Below are positions 17,564 through 25,534 of a stretch of DNA of 64,000 nt, piece after piece. Made by a program: the position numbers and the translations under genes. The stretch is from Clostridia bacterium (lineage in GTDB: Bacteria; Bacillota; Clostridia; Christensenellales; CAG-138), in the NCBI GenBank assembly GCA_016292635.1, contig JAEDIC010000001.1, positions 62,001 to 126,000 on the forward strand. Reading direction: 5' to 3'. The notes beneath the pieces were generated by a model, which did no database searches, was not told where the DNA came from, and worked only from the letters and a program-made list of their open reading frames with translations. Numbering within the stretch: position 1 is the first letter of the stretch; each line of letters starts with the position of its first letter.

Positions 17564-17611
17564 AAGGCGTTCATCCGGGGACACCTGCTCCCAAATGAAC
17601 GCCTTTGTTCA
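17564..17611 (-). promoter_or_regulatory. pyrG leader attenuator with ANTAR-type hexaloop hairpin
   Basis: Read on the minus strand. An early hairpin TGAAC-[AAAGGC]-GTTCA (17596-17611) sits at the predicted 5' end of the transcript. It overlaps the left arm of a larger hairpin, AAGGCGTTCAT...ATGAACGCCTT (17564-17605), followed by CTTTGTATTTT just before the pyrG ribosome site. The two cannot form together. A six-base loop with A at position 1 and G at position 4 is the hallmark of ANTAR-binding RNA, and an ANTAR protein is encoded about 330 bases upstream. Only one such hairpin is visible; known targets have two. Confidence 0.65.
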
Positions 17612-17619
17612 ACGATAGA

Positions 17620-17649
17620 ATCATACTCCAAAGAAACACGATTTGTCAA
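17620..17649 (-). promoter_or_regulatory. pyrG promoter
   Basis: Minus strand: -35 TTGACA (perfect), 18-bp spacer, -10 TATGAT. A start around 17613 would place the hexaloop hairpin at the very 5' end of the mRNA. Confidence 0.7.
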
Positions 17650-17865
17650 CCAGAACGCTGCCGGTAAAATATCCGCTTCGTTTATCCGGCAGTTCCGTCA
17701 TCCGCATGCTTTTCTGCCCTCGCTGCTATCTGTGAGGTACTTGACTGCGAAGCCGGCGATATTCTCAAGTATCAAAAAACGATTAAGCGGCCATAGCCAA
17801 CGCTGCCCATCGAAATTGGAAATGACTTTGGCGGGCATTTTTATCTTTATGCTGCAATTATTGTA

Positions 17866-18450
17866 TTATTTATATGTTTTGATGATATTTTCGGCAACCT
17901 CACGCTTTGAGACGCGCAGATCCATTGCCTGCTTTTCGATATACCGATGGGCATCGGGCTCTGTCATGCTCAGGCATTCGATCAACAACCACTTTGCTCT
18001 GTTAATCAGGCGGATCTCTTCAATTTTTTCCTCCACGGTTGCCTGCTTTGCTTCCATTTGGCGCATACGCTCCCGTGTTGCGCACAAAATACGCAAGTTC
18101 TGCGCGATCATCTGCATATTGGTGGGCTTTGACAGAGTGATAACGCCGTATCCAACAACCTTAACATAGATATCATTGAAAAGGTCGTTCTTTACGAGTA
18201 ACAGAACGCCTGCTCCGCTGCTGCTGCAGATATCAATAGCGAGCCGCATCCCAAAGTCGTCCGGCAGCGGCGCGTTGATGATTACGATATCAAATCCGTT
18301 GCCTGCAATTATGCGCCGTGCTTCGCTGACGCTGTGCGCCGTGGAGATCGGCCAGTAGTCGGTGGGGGGAAGCAACGGCATAATATTGTTGGAAAAACTG
18401 TCTGTAGCGGTAACGATTAACACACTATAGGTGCGTTCCTGAAAGACCAA
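17866..18450 (-). CDS. ANTAR-domain response regulator (NasT-like), nitrogen control
   Basis: About 194 residues: an N-terminal receiver-like domain (SVLIVTATDSF ... VLLLVKNDLF ... TLSKPTN) and a C-terminal ANTAR RNA-binding domain (EEIRLINRAKWLLIECL then ADAHRYIEK-type helix and VSKREVAENIIKTYK). The usual phospho-acceptor Asp is replaced: the segment reads VIINAPLPDDFG. The acidic pocket at the N-terminus is also weak, so it may work without phosphorylation. TTG at 18450 has AAGGGAGG seven bases upstream; ATG at 18483, 3 bases past the glnA stop, is the alternative. It is probably co-transcribed with glnA and should act as an antiterminator on the nearby pyrG and type III glutamine synthetase leaders. 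Confidence 0.88.
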   Translation of the reverse strand: MVFQERTYSVLIVTATDSFSNNIMPLLPPTDYWPISTAHSVSEARRIIAGNGFDIVIINAPLPDDFGMRLAIDICSSSGAGVLLLVKNDLFNDIYVKVVGYGVITLSKPTNMQMIAQNLRILCATRERMRQMEAKQATVEEKIEEIRLINRAKWLLIECLSMTEPDAHRYIEKQAMDLRVSKREVAENIIKTYK

Positions 18451-18486
18451 AGGCCTCCCTCCCTTCCGAGAAATTTGTTGCATCCT

Positions 18487-19698
18487 TTATCCGCGGGTAT
18501 AGGCGGAAATCACGGATTGCGGCAGCCGTTCTCTTATAAACTCGCTTGCGTTTGCGGCGGCGGCCGCCTCATACAGCGAGCCGGGAATCTTTCGATAATC
18601 TGCCAAAACCTCCGCAGACGCAGTATAGAGGTTGAAATCTGCCGAAGGCGGCAGCGACAATTTCTTTTCAATGCCGTAAAGGCCGGCATAGATCAAAAGC
18701 GCGTACGCAAGATACGGATTTGCCATTGGATCGGCAGAGCGAAGCTCCGCCCGCCGATATTCCCCAACCGCAGCGGGAATCCGAATCAGCTGCGATCGAT
18801 TCTCGGCAGACCAAGTAATATAGCTTGGGGCTTTGTCGTGTCCAAGACGCCGATACGATTCCTCGCAGGGGTTCAGAAACACCGTCATATCCCCGATCTT
18901 TTCCAAAATTCCGGCAATCACATAGGGCATGAGATCGGCCTTTCCTCGCCCCTTTGCCGAAATGTTGATATGCATACCGTTTCCGTCACAATCCGGCAGC
19001 GGCTTTGGAGAAAAATCAGCACAAAGCCCGTTTTGCGCAGCAACCGTTTTAACTACCCCATGGAAGGTAACGGCGTTATCTGCTGCCGTAAGGGGATCAG
19101 AGTAGCGAAAGTCAATTTCGTTCTGCCCGGGTCCGCTTTCATGGTGAGAGCTTTCGGGCTGAATTCCCATCTGCTCCAGCATCATGCAGATTTCCCGGCG
19201 AATATTCTCGCCCTTGTCCTCGGGCACTATATCCATATAACCGGCTCTATCGTAGGGCACCTTTGTGGGCTCCCCCTGTTCGTTTATCTTGAACAGATAG
19301 AATTCCATTTCCGCGCCAAAGGCAAAGGAATACCCCTTGCTTTCGGCAGCTGAAATCGCCTTCTTCAGAATGCTGCGGGTATCCCCTTCAAAAACCGTAC
19401 CATCCGGATAGGATATGTCGCAAAACATACGAACTACTTTTCCCTGCTCGGGTCGCCACGGAAGCTGGATCAGCGTAGATGCGTCAGGGTGAAGCAGCAA
19501 ATCAGACCGAACCTCTCCGCCAAACCCGCAAATTGCCGACGCGTCGATAGCGATTCCGAACTCAAAAGCCCTTTTCAGCTCGCTGGGCATAATAGCCACG
19601 TTATGCTGCTTTCCGTAGACATCACAGAACGCAAGCCGAATGAATTTAATCTCTTCCTCTTGCACAAACTGCGTCACTTCCTCCGGCGTGTACTTCAT
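18487..19698 (-). CDS. glnA: glutamine synthetase, type I (short form)
   Basis: 403-residue type I glutamine synthetase (glutamate + NH3 + ATP to glutamine). Seen: the beta-grasp N-terminus (IKFIRLAFCDVYGKQHNVAI), the metal/ATP region FAFGAEMEFYLF, the glutamate site HHESGPGQNEIDFRY, GNGMHINIS, and RSADPMANPYLAYALLIYAG near the end. It is shorter than the 440-470 residues usual for this family; the C-terminal region that carries the adenylylation loop is reduced. It lies directly upstream of the ANTAR regulator on the same strand, a pairing known in clostridia. Could be catalytic or partly a sensor of glutamine status. Confidence 0.93.
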   Translation of the reverse strand: MKYTPEEVTQFVQEEEIKFIRLAFCDVYGKQHNVAIMPSELKRAFEFGIAIDASAICGFGGEVRSDLLLHPDASTLIQLPWRPEQGKVVRMFCDISYPDGTVFEGDTRSILKKAISAAESKGYSFAFGAEMEFYLFKINEQGEPTKVPYDRAGYMDIVPEDKGENIRREICMMLEQMGIQPESSHHESGPGQNEIDFRYSDPLTAADNAVTFHGVVKTVAAQNGLCADFSPKPLPDCDGNGMHINISAKGRGKADLMPYVIAGILEKIGDMTVFLNPCEESYRRLGHDKAPSYITWSAENRSQLIRIPAAVGEYRRAELRSADPMANPYLAYALLIYAGLYGIEKKLSLPPSADFNLYTASAEVLADYRKIPGSLYEAAAAANASEFIRERLPQSVISAYTRG

Positions 19699-19715
19699 GG
19701 CGTCACCTGCTTTCT

Positions 19716-20006
19716 TTAATTCATAACATACATTTGTTGATACGGATTCTTACTGTCCGGTGTAATAACGGTAAAAGGCCCTTGCATGATTTCAGCAGGA
19801 TTGCGCTGAAATAAATCGCAGAAGGTTCTCAGATCCCCTTCAATTTCCAATAGCTCCGTTGGAGCAGCGGGACGCGCGGTTACCTGGTTTAGAAGAAGCA
19901 AGCTCCTGCAATCCAAGCGAAGGTACAGACGCCCGCCGTGCCTTCCGGTACAGGGGAAATCGCTCGCGATGGGCTTCTCATTTCGGGAAAGCCATGTGGG
20001 ATGCAT
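19716..20006 (-). CDS. hypothetical protein preceding glnA
   Basis: Open frame of 96 codons ending 17 bases before the glnA start, in the same direction. The C-terminal half (LEIEGDLRTFCDLFQRNPAE then IMQGPFTVITPDSKNPYQQM) looks like a real protein; the N-terminal half is Arg/Leu-rich and less convincing. No good ribosome site precedes the ATG at 20006, so this may be the tail of a damaged gene. I do not recognise the family. No ANTAR-type hairpin is visible just ahead of glnA. Confidence 0.35.
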   Translation of the reverse strand: MHPTWLSRNEKPIASDFPCTGRHGGRLYLRLDCRSLLLLNQVTARPAAPTELLEIEGDLRTFCDLFQRNPAEIMQGPFTVITPDSKNPYQQMYVMN

Positions 20007-20052
20007 CAATATGAAATATTATATTACACCTTCCTGCAAATTTCCATAGAGC

Positions 20053-20185
20053 ACTATTCGCCTGCATACCATATCCCGAAAATGCTTAGCTCCTTATCCG
20101 TCATCCCGATGCCGCGCAGCATCAGCCCATTCCCTCCTCAACCCTGCCATAGAATTGACGCCCATGCCGCCCGTCATTTTCCTGA
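20053..20185 (-). pseudogene. fragment of FtsX/MacB-like ABC permease
   Basis: Minus strand, two frames joined by a one-base shift give GLRREWA then MLRGIGMTDKELSIF, the hallmark segment of FtsX-family permeases (R-R-x-F-A-M-L-R-x-I-G-M-T). It ends in a stop at 20053. No ATPase partner or other part of the protein is nearby. Remnant only. Confidence 0.5.
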
Positions 20186-20288
20186 TTCCATGTTTCCACA
20201 CCTTTATAAGGTTAACGTCCAATCTCGATACGGAGCCGTTTTTCCGGCGTCCTTTTCGCCTTGAACAAATAAAATTATGGATTTTTTG

Positions 20289-20317
20289 TTGACATAACCC
20301 TGAATTTCGTGTATAGT
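20289..20317 (+). promoter_or_regulatory. promoter of the type III glutamine synthetase gene
   Basis: -35 TTGACA (perfect), 17-bp spacer, -10 TATAGT. Predicted start near 20324, only a few bases ahead of the attenuator. Confidence 0.75.
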
Positions 20318-20328
20318 GAGCGACATTA

Positions 20329-20380
20329 AGAGACATTGGCGTCTCGGAGGAGTTTCTCTTTAGCGCCAATGTCTCTTTTT
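20329..20380 (+). promoter_or_regulatory. type III glutamine synthetase leader attenuator with ANTAR-type hexaloop hairpin
   Basis: Terminator: 13-bp arms AGAGACATTGGCG (20329-20341) and CGCCAATGTCTCT (20364-20376) followed by a T-tract (20376-20380). Alternative hairpin: GAGAC-[ATTGGC]-GTCTC (20330-20345), which uses the same left arm and so prevents the terminator. The loop has A at 1 and G at 4, as ANTAR targets require, and shares AxxGGC with the pyrG leader. It sits between promoter and ribosome site, so full-length mRNA should depend on an antiterminator. Confidence 0.75.
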
Positions 20381-20406
20381 ATTCGCTTGGAAAGGAAGTA
20401 AGAGCT

Positions 20407-22503
20407 ATGACGACTGTACCGGATTACTTTGGCAGTATGGTTTTTGACAGCCGCGTTATGAAAGCGCGTTTGTCTGCGGAGGTATATCACTCTCTGAAGC
20501 AAACCGCGCAGAAGGGCACAAAGCTTGATCTTTCGGTTGCCAATGCCGTGGCTGTTGCAATGAAAGACTGGGCGGTCGAGAATGGGGCTACGCATTTTAC
20601 CCACTGGTTCCAGCCGCTGACCGGCGTAACCGCCGAAAAGCACGAAAGCTTTATCTCTCCCGCACCCGACGGACGGGTCATCATGGAGTTCTCCGGAAAG
20701 GAGCTCATCAAAGGTGAGCCCGACGCATCCTCATTTCCATCGGGCGGTTTACGGGCCACCTTTGAGGCCCGCGGATATACTGCATGGGATCCCACAAGTT
20801 ATGCCTTTATCAAGGATAAGACGCTTTGTATTCCAACGGCTTTCTGTTCTTATGGCGGTGAGGCGCTGGATAAAAAGACCCCTTTGCTTCGAAGCATGGA
20901 AGCGCTGAACAAACAAACGCTTCGCGTTCTAAGGCTGTTTGGCAACAGCGATGTAAAACGGGTATGCCCATCTGTCGGCGCTGAACAGGAATATTTCCTT
21001 GTAGATCAGTCCATGTACAACAGGCGTAAAGATCTGATGTACACCGGTCGAACGCTTTTTGGCGCGAAGCCGCCCAAAGGTCAGGAGCTTGACGATCACT
21101 ACTTCGGAACAATCAAGCCTCGCGTTGCTGCCTTCATGGAGGAACTTAACACCGAACTGTGGAAGCTTGGCATTCTCGCCAAAACCGAGCACAACGAAGT
21201 GGCTCCCGCGCAGCATGAGCTTGCACCAATCTACACCACCGCCAATATCGCCACCGATCAAAACCAGCTGACCATGGAGATTATGCAGAAGGTTGCCGCG
21301 AAACACGGTATGGTTTGTCTTCTGCATGAGAAACCCTTTGCCGGGGTCAACGGCAGCGGCAAGCATAACAACTGGTCAATTTCTACCGATACCGGCGTAA
21401 ACCTTCTCGCGCCCGGTGACACGCCCCATGAAAACGCCCAGTTCCTTCTGTTTTTGGTTGCCGTTATCAAAGCGGTGGATGATTATCAGGGGCTTCTGCG
21501 CGCCGCAGTAGCTACTGCGGGAAACGATCATCGGCTTGGCGCAAATGAGGCGCCGCCTGCGGTAATCTCCATCTTCCTGGGCGACGAACTGACCGCCATT
21601 TTGGATTCCATCAAAACGGATTCGCCATATAACGGCATCGAAAAGAGAAAGATCAAGCTGGGCGTTGACGCTTTGCCGAGATTTACCCGCGACAATACGG
21701 ACCGCAACCGTACCTCGCCCTTTGCGTATACGGGCAACAAATTTGAGTTCCGTATGTTGGGTTCCGCAAATTCCATTGCCTGCGCCAACATTATGCTGAA
21801 CACCGCGGTTGCGGAATCGCTCAGAGTATTTGCTGAGGAGCTGGAAGCGGCTTCCGATTTCAACGCTGCGCTGCATGAGCTTATCAAGCGGACCATTCGG
21901 GAACATGAACGGATTATCTTCAACGGCAACGGCTATGATGATGCGTGGATCAGGGAAGCAACCGAAACCCGCGGGCTCCTGAACCTGCGCACTACACCGG
22001 ATGCCATACCCATGCTGATCGAAAAAGAAAACATGGAAATGCTTCTTTCCCACGGGGTGTATACGGAATCAGAGCTGCGTTCCCGCTATGAGATCCTTCT
22101 GGAAAACTATTGCAAGATCGTGCGTATTGAAGCCTTGACCATGATCGATATGGTTCGGAAAGAGATTCTCCCCGCAGTTGCTTCCTATGTGGCCGACCTG
22201 GTTTCGGTTGCCGGCGCAAAGAAGGCGCTCGACGCGGAAATTCCGCGCAACTACGAACAGAAGCTGATTATGCGCCTCTCCCGCCTGAACGAAGCCATCG
22301 ACGGCAGAACCGACCTATTGGAAGCTTCCATGATTAAATTGGACACCATGGGTGATCTTGCCCGGGAGGCCGCCTGGATTCGCGATGATATCCTTCCGAA
22401 GATGGGCGAGCTGCGCGCGGCTTCCGATGAAGCGGAGACGCTGACCGCCGAGGCTTATTGGCCGTTCCCAACTTACGGCGATCTGCTGTTTGGCGTAAAA
22501 TAA
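20407..22503 (+). CDS. glnN: glutamine synthetase, type III
   Basis: 698-residue type III glutamine synthetase. The family start is seen (FGSMVFDSRVMKARLSAEVY), then FTHWFQPLTGVTAEKHESFI, FSGKELIKGEPDASSFPSGG, PSVGAEQEYFLVD, the HNEVAPAQHELAPIY site, NGSGKHNNWS, and RLGANEAPPAVISIFLG. Length is normal (about 700). The presence of both type I and type III enzymes suggests use at different ammonia levels. The leader has a strong promoter and a transcription attenuator, so expression is likely gated by the ANTAR protein. GlmS follows on the same strand after a 180-base gap. Confidence 0.96.
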   Translation: MTTVPDYFGSMVFDSRVMKARLSAEVYHSLKQTAQKGTKLDLSVANAVAVAMKDWAVENGATHFTHWFQPLTGVTAEKHESFISPAPDGRVIMEFSGKELIKGEPDASSFPSGGLRATFEARGYTAWDPTSYAFIKDKTLCIPTAFCSYGGEALDKKTPLLRSMEALNKQTLRVLRLFGNSDVKRVCPSVGAEQEYFLVDQSMYNRRKDLMYTGRTLFGAKPPKGQELDDHYFGTIKPRVAAFMEELNTELWKLGILAKTEHNEVAPAQHELAPIYTTANIATDQNQLTMEIMQKVAAKHGMVCLLHEKPFAGVNGSGKHNNWSISTDTGVNLLAPGDTPHENAQFLLFLVAVIKAVDDYQGLLRAAVATAGNDHRLGANEAPPAVISIFLGDELTAILDSIKTDSPYNGIEKRKIKLGVDALPRFTRDNTDRNRTSPFAYTGNKFEFRMLGSANSIACANIMLNTAVAESLRVFAEELEAASDFNAALHELIKRTIREHERIIFNGNGYDDAWIREATETRGLLNLRTTPDAIPMLIEKENMEMLLSHGVYTESELRSRYEILLENYCKIVRIEALTMIDMVRKEILPAVASYVADLVSVAGAKKALDAEIPRNYEQKLIMRLSRLNEAIDGRTDLLEASMIKLDTMGDLAREAAWIRDDILPKMGELRAASDEAETLTAEAYWPFPTYGDLLFGVK

Positions 22504-22682
22504 CGCTCTTTTGAGCGATATACGGAAAGACGGCTTTTTCACGGCACCCACATGGGACGATCTGCCCCCACAGGCAAAATCCCATACGGAATATATTAAA
22601 AAAGGCGCTCGGCCGCCATGTTGTATATGCGTCGTCAGGTCACCAACGCGACGCCTGCGTCAAACGATAAAAAGGAGGAACT

Positions 22683-24509
22683 ATGTGCGGAATTGTTGGA
22701 TTCACGGGGAAGCAGAATGCCGCTCCCATCCTATTGGAAGGATTAAAAAAACTGGAATACCGCGGATATGATTCTGCCGGCATTGCTGTGGAAAACAGCG
22801 GGGTCATCACCCTTTCCAAAGTAAGCGGAAGAATCGCCAATCTGTGCGAAAAAACGGATAACGGAAATAATATCCCCGGTTATTCAGGTATTGGGCACAC
22901 ACGTTGGGCAACGCACGGTGCGCCAACAGACGCAAACGCGCATCCCCATATGAGCTGTGACGGACGTTTTTCCGTCGTTCATAACGGTATTATTGAGAAC
23001 TATATGGCGCTGCGAGAAGAACTCCACGCGAAGGGCTATGCCTTCAAAAGCGAGACCGACACGGAGGTCATCGTCCACTTAGTGGAAATGTATTATAGCG
23101 GTGATTTCCGGGAAGCTGTTATGAAAGCAGTTTCGCGCCTGGAAGGATCCTATGCCTTGGGGGTTCTTTGCTCGGAATGTCCCGGAAAAATCATTGTAGC
23201 ACGGGAAGCAAGTCCCCTGATTTTGGGAATTGGTGTTGGCGAAAACTATTTTTCTTCCGATGTGACAGCGCTTGTTGCTCACACCCGAAACGTACTGTAT
23301 TTGGATGACGGGGAGTTTGCCGAGCTGACATCTGAAAGTATTACGGTATATGACTGCACAGGCGCAGCGATACAAAAGCCCATCAACCGAATCACCTGGA
23401 GTGTGGAAGCTGCGGAAAAGGGCGGATATGAGCACTTCATGCTGAAAGAGATCATGGAACAGCCTCGTGCTGTAAAAGCGGCTCTGGCAGCCAGAATGCA
23501 GGAGAATCAAATTGTATTGGACGGTTTTGATTTATCCGCAAAGCAATTGAGCCGCATCCGGAAAATCGTCATAACAGCCTGCGGATCTGCCTACTATGCC
23601 GGATGCGCGGCAAAGTACACGATCGAGAAGCTTTGCAAAATTCCTGTGGATGTACAGTTGGCAAGCGAATTGCGATATGCGGATCCTCAAATCGATCGGA
23701 GAACCCTTTTAATCGTCTTATCCCAATCCGGTGAAACCGCGGACACAATCGCCGCCATGAAAGAGTGCAAAAGGCGCGGCGCACAAACCCTTGCAATCGT
23801 AAATGTTGTAGGCAGTACCATTGCAAAGCTCGCAGACCATACGCTCTATACTTGGGCAGGCCCCGAAATTGCGGTTGCCACCACCAAAGGCTATACAACG
23901 CAGCTTTCCGTGCTCTATCTGTTTTGCGTAAGCGCCGCAAAAACGATGGGCTATCTCTCCGACGAAGACTATCAGACGCTTGTTGACCATCTTCGGGAGC
24001 TGCCGAAGAAGATTCAGCAGGCATTGGATATGTGCGCAGCCATACCGCAGCTTGCGGCAAAGTATCATAGCAATCACTCCATGTTTTTTATTGGGCGCAA
24101 TACAGACTATGCGGTAGCGCTGGAAGGCGCGCTGAAGATGAAGGAGATATCCTATATTCATGCGGAAGCTTACGCGGCGGGCGAACTGAAACACGGAACC
24201 ATCGCATTGATAGACGAAGGCCAGCCCGTAATTGCCCTATGCTGTAATCGTGACGTTGCTGAGAAAACCATGAACAATATTGTGGAGGTTAAGGCACGAG
24301 GCGCGCAGGTTCTTGCCCTTTCCCTCAGTGGCAACCGTGCCATATCGGCTCATGCCGACGATATCATTCATATTCCGCCGGTGGATCCGCTTTTTCAGGC
24401 AGCCGTGGAAATCGTTCCGCTGCAGATGCTCGCATATTATGTTGCCAAAGAAAACGGCTGTGACATTGACAAACCAAAGAATCTTGCAAAGTCCGTCACT
24501 GTTGAATAA
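22683..24509 (+). CDS. glmS: glutamine--fructose-6-phosphate aminotransferase
   Basis: 608-residue enzyme making glucosamine-6-phosphate from fructose-6-phosphate and glutamine, the first step to peptidoglycan amino sugars. The N-terminal Ntn amidotransferase starts with the catalytic Cys2 (MCGIVGFTG), with GHTRWATHGAPTDANAHPH and the HNGIIENY loop. Two SIS domains follow (ITACGSAYYAGCAAKYTIEK; LSQSGETADTIAAMKECKRR). The C-terminal end NLAKSVTVE is the family hallmark. AAGGAGG lies before the ATG. No glmS ribozyme is visible in the 180 bases upstream. A strong terminator follows. Confidence 0.97.
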   Translation: MCGIVGFTGKQNAAPILLEGLKKLEYRGYDSAGIAVENSGVITLSKVSGRIANLCEKTDNGNNIPGYSGIGHTRWATHGAPTDANAHPHMSCDGRFSVVHNGIIENYMALREELHAKGYAFKSETDTEVIVHLVEMYYSGDFREAVMKAVSRLEGSYALGVLCSECPGKIIVAREASPLILGIGVGENYFSSDVTALVAHTRNVLYLDDGEFAELTSESITVYDCTGAAIQKPINRITWSVEAAEKGGYEHFMLKEIMEQPRAVKAALAARMQENQIVLDGFDLSAKQLSRIRKIVITACGSAYYAGCAAKYTIEKLCKIPVDVQLASELRYADPQIDRRTLLIVLSQSGETADTIAAMKECKRRGAQTLAIVNVVGSTIAKLADHTLYTWAGPEIAVATTKGYTTQLSVLYLFCVSAAKTMGYLSDEDYQTLVDHLRELPKKIQQALDMCAAIPQLAAKYHSNHSMFFIGRNTDYAVALEGALKMKEISYIHAEAYAAGELKHGTIALIDEGQPVIALCCNRDVAEKTMNNIVEVKARGAQVLALSLSGNRAISAHADDIIHIPPVDPLFQAAVEIVPLQMLAYYVAKENGCDIDKPKNLAKSVTVE

Positions 24510-24524
24510 TAAGACTGCCATGAT

Positions 24525-24557
24525 AAAGGGATGGGTTGAAAATACCCATCCCTTTTT
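24525..24557 (+). terminator. intrinsic terminator after glmS
   Basis: AAAGGGATGGGT and ACCCATCCCTTT form a perfect 12-bp stem with a 7-nt loop; the T-run begins within the right arm (TTTTT to 24557). It lies 15 bases past the glmS stop. The stretch to 24790 has no recognisable gene; it contains a tandem TTGGGTTGCG repeat near 24631. Confidence 0.9.
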
Positions 24558-24790
24558 CCCTGGGCCATGCTTACGATAAAATGCTGTTTTTGCTTTCACA
24601 CAAAAAGCGTATCCAAACCCGGAGAAAGCTTTGGGTTGCGTTGGGTTGCGTAGTAATCCCCCTCGCTGACAAAAAGGGCGGCGTGGGCAAATAAGGTCAA
24701 AGGCAGGCATAATTACGCGCTGATCGGCTGTATGCCATCACTTGCTTTTTAAGATAGTATGTTTTATTCTAATAATATAAAGATATTTTA

Positions 24791-25063
24791 ATGGATACCA
24801 TCACCGCTGTAAGAAACAGAATTCCGATTCTATGTGAAGAACGGAAGATCGCCATCAACCGGTTGGCCGGTATTTTCTCTCTTCCATCACTCCGCATCAA
24901 AAACATATCGCGCAGCAGGAACCGCAAGCCAAAACTGCTTACAATCAAGATGATTTATAACGGATCGATCATTACGTTGAACGGGTTTTTAATTATCACT
25001 GAATTCGACGCACCTGAGCAGGATTTGAGGCAGCTTAACGTCAAATTCCGCTGGGCTGTCTGA
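24791..25063 (+). CDS. small XRE-like helix-turn-helix protein, apparently degenerating
   Basis: 90 codons. The pattern ITAVRNRIPILCEERKIAIN, then RIKNISRSRNRKPKLLTIKM and later FLIITEFDAPEQDLRQ, follows a common clostridial XRE regulator (...LPPSTIKNIL.G.S.NP...TIK.IC.GL.ITL.EFF...EFD.LEQ). Key positions are substituted (FSLPSLR in place of LPPST) and the last residues depart from the family. No ribosome site precedes the ATG. The frame is intact, but the gene looks decayed; DNA binding is doubtful. Confidence 0.45.
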   Translation: MDTITAVRNRIPILCEERKIAINRLAGIFSLPSLRIKNISRSRNRKPKLLTIKMIYNGSIITLNGFLIITEFDAPEQDLRQLNVKFRWAV

Positions 25064-25086
25064 TTATAAAAAGGAAGTGAAGAATA

Positions 25087-25464
25087 GTGTTAAAAGAATT
25101 CTATGCGCTGCTTCACGGAGACTATGCTGACGCGCTGAAGCGGTTTGGAACAGAAGCGCGGCTGGAGAAGTATCTGTTCAAATTTTTAGCGGATACCAGC
25201 TTTTCCGATCTCCGCGCCGCCTTGGAACAGCAGGATACAGAAGTCGCTCTGCGCGCAGCCCATTCGCTCAAAGGAACCAGCAGGCTATTGGGACTTGTAA
25301 ATCTTGGTACGGTGAGCGAGACCTTGGAACGCGCGCTGCACAATGCTCAATCTGCGGATTTACCTTTTCTGCTTTTGCAGACTCAAACAGAATATGTGCG
25401 AACGGTTTCCGCCATTCATTCCCTACAGGCCTCTATTGAAGGACAACCCGAACCCAACAGGTGA
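25087..25464 (+). CDS. Hpt-domain phosphotransfer protein
   Basis: 125-residue single-domain histidine phosphotransfer protein. The phospho-acceptor site is clear in the second half of the bundle (RAAHSLKGTSRLLGLVNLG, His in AAHSLKG), with the N-terminal FLADTSFSDLRAALEQQDTE helix and the C-terminal helix that completes a four-helix bundle. GTG start with AGGAAG upstream. It is convergent with the Spo0A-C protein and near a hybrid kinase that itself lacks an Hpt domain, so it may shuttle phosphate from that kinase's receiver to a response regulator. Confidence 0.85.
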   Translation: MLKEFYALLHGDYADALKRFGTEARLEKYLFKFLADTSFSDLRAALEQQDTEVALRAAHSLKGTSRLLGLVNLGTVSETLERALHNAQSADLPFLLLQTQTEYVRTVSAIHSLQASIEGQPEPNR

Positions 25465-25534
25465 CGGGACGCTATGGTCTGTGGCTTGCCGCTTTACATC
25501 CTCATCTGCCTTTACCGGTCGATGTTTGGCAGAA

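Noticed and set aside
22504..22682. glmS ribozyme upstream of glmS
   Set aside because: The 180-base gap contains no recognisable ribozyme core; it has only a small CGCTC/GAGCG hairpin after the synthetase stop and a weak GCGTCG/CGACGC stem.
24600..24700. ParA N-terminal relic (frame reading PLADKKGGVGK)
   Set aside because: The Walker-A-like string is followed at once by a stop, and no flanking ParA residues can be matched; ten residues are too few to claim a relic.
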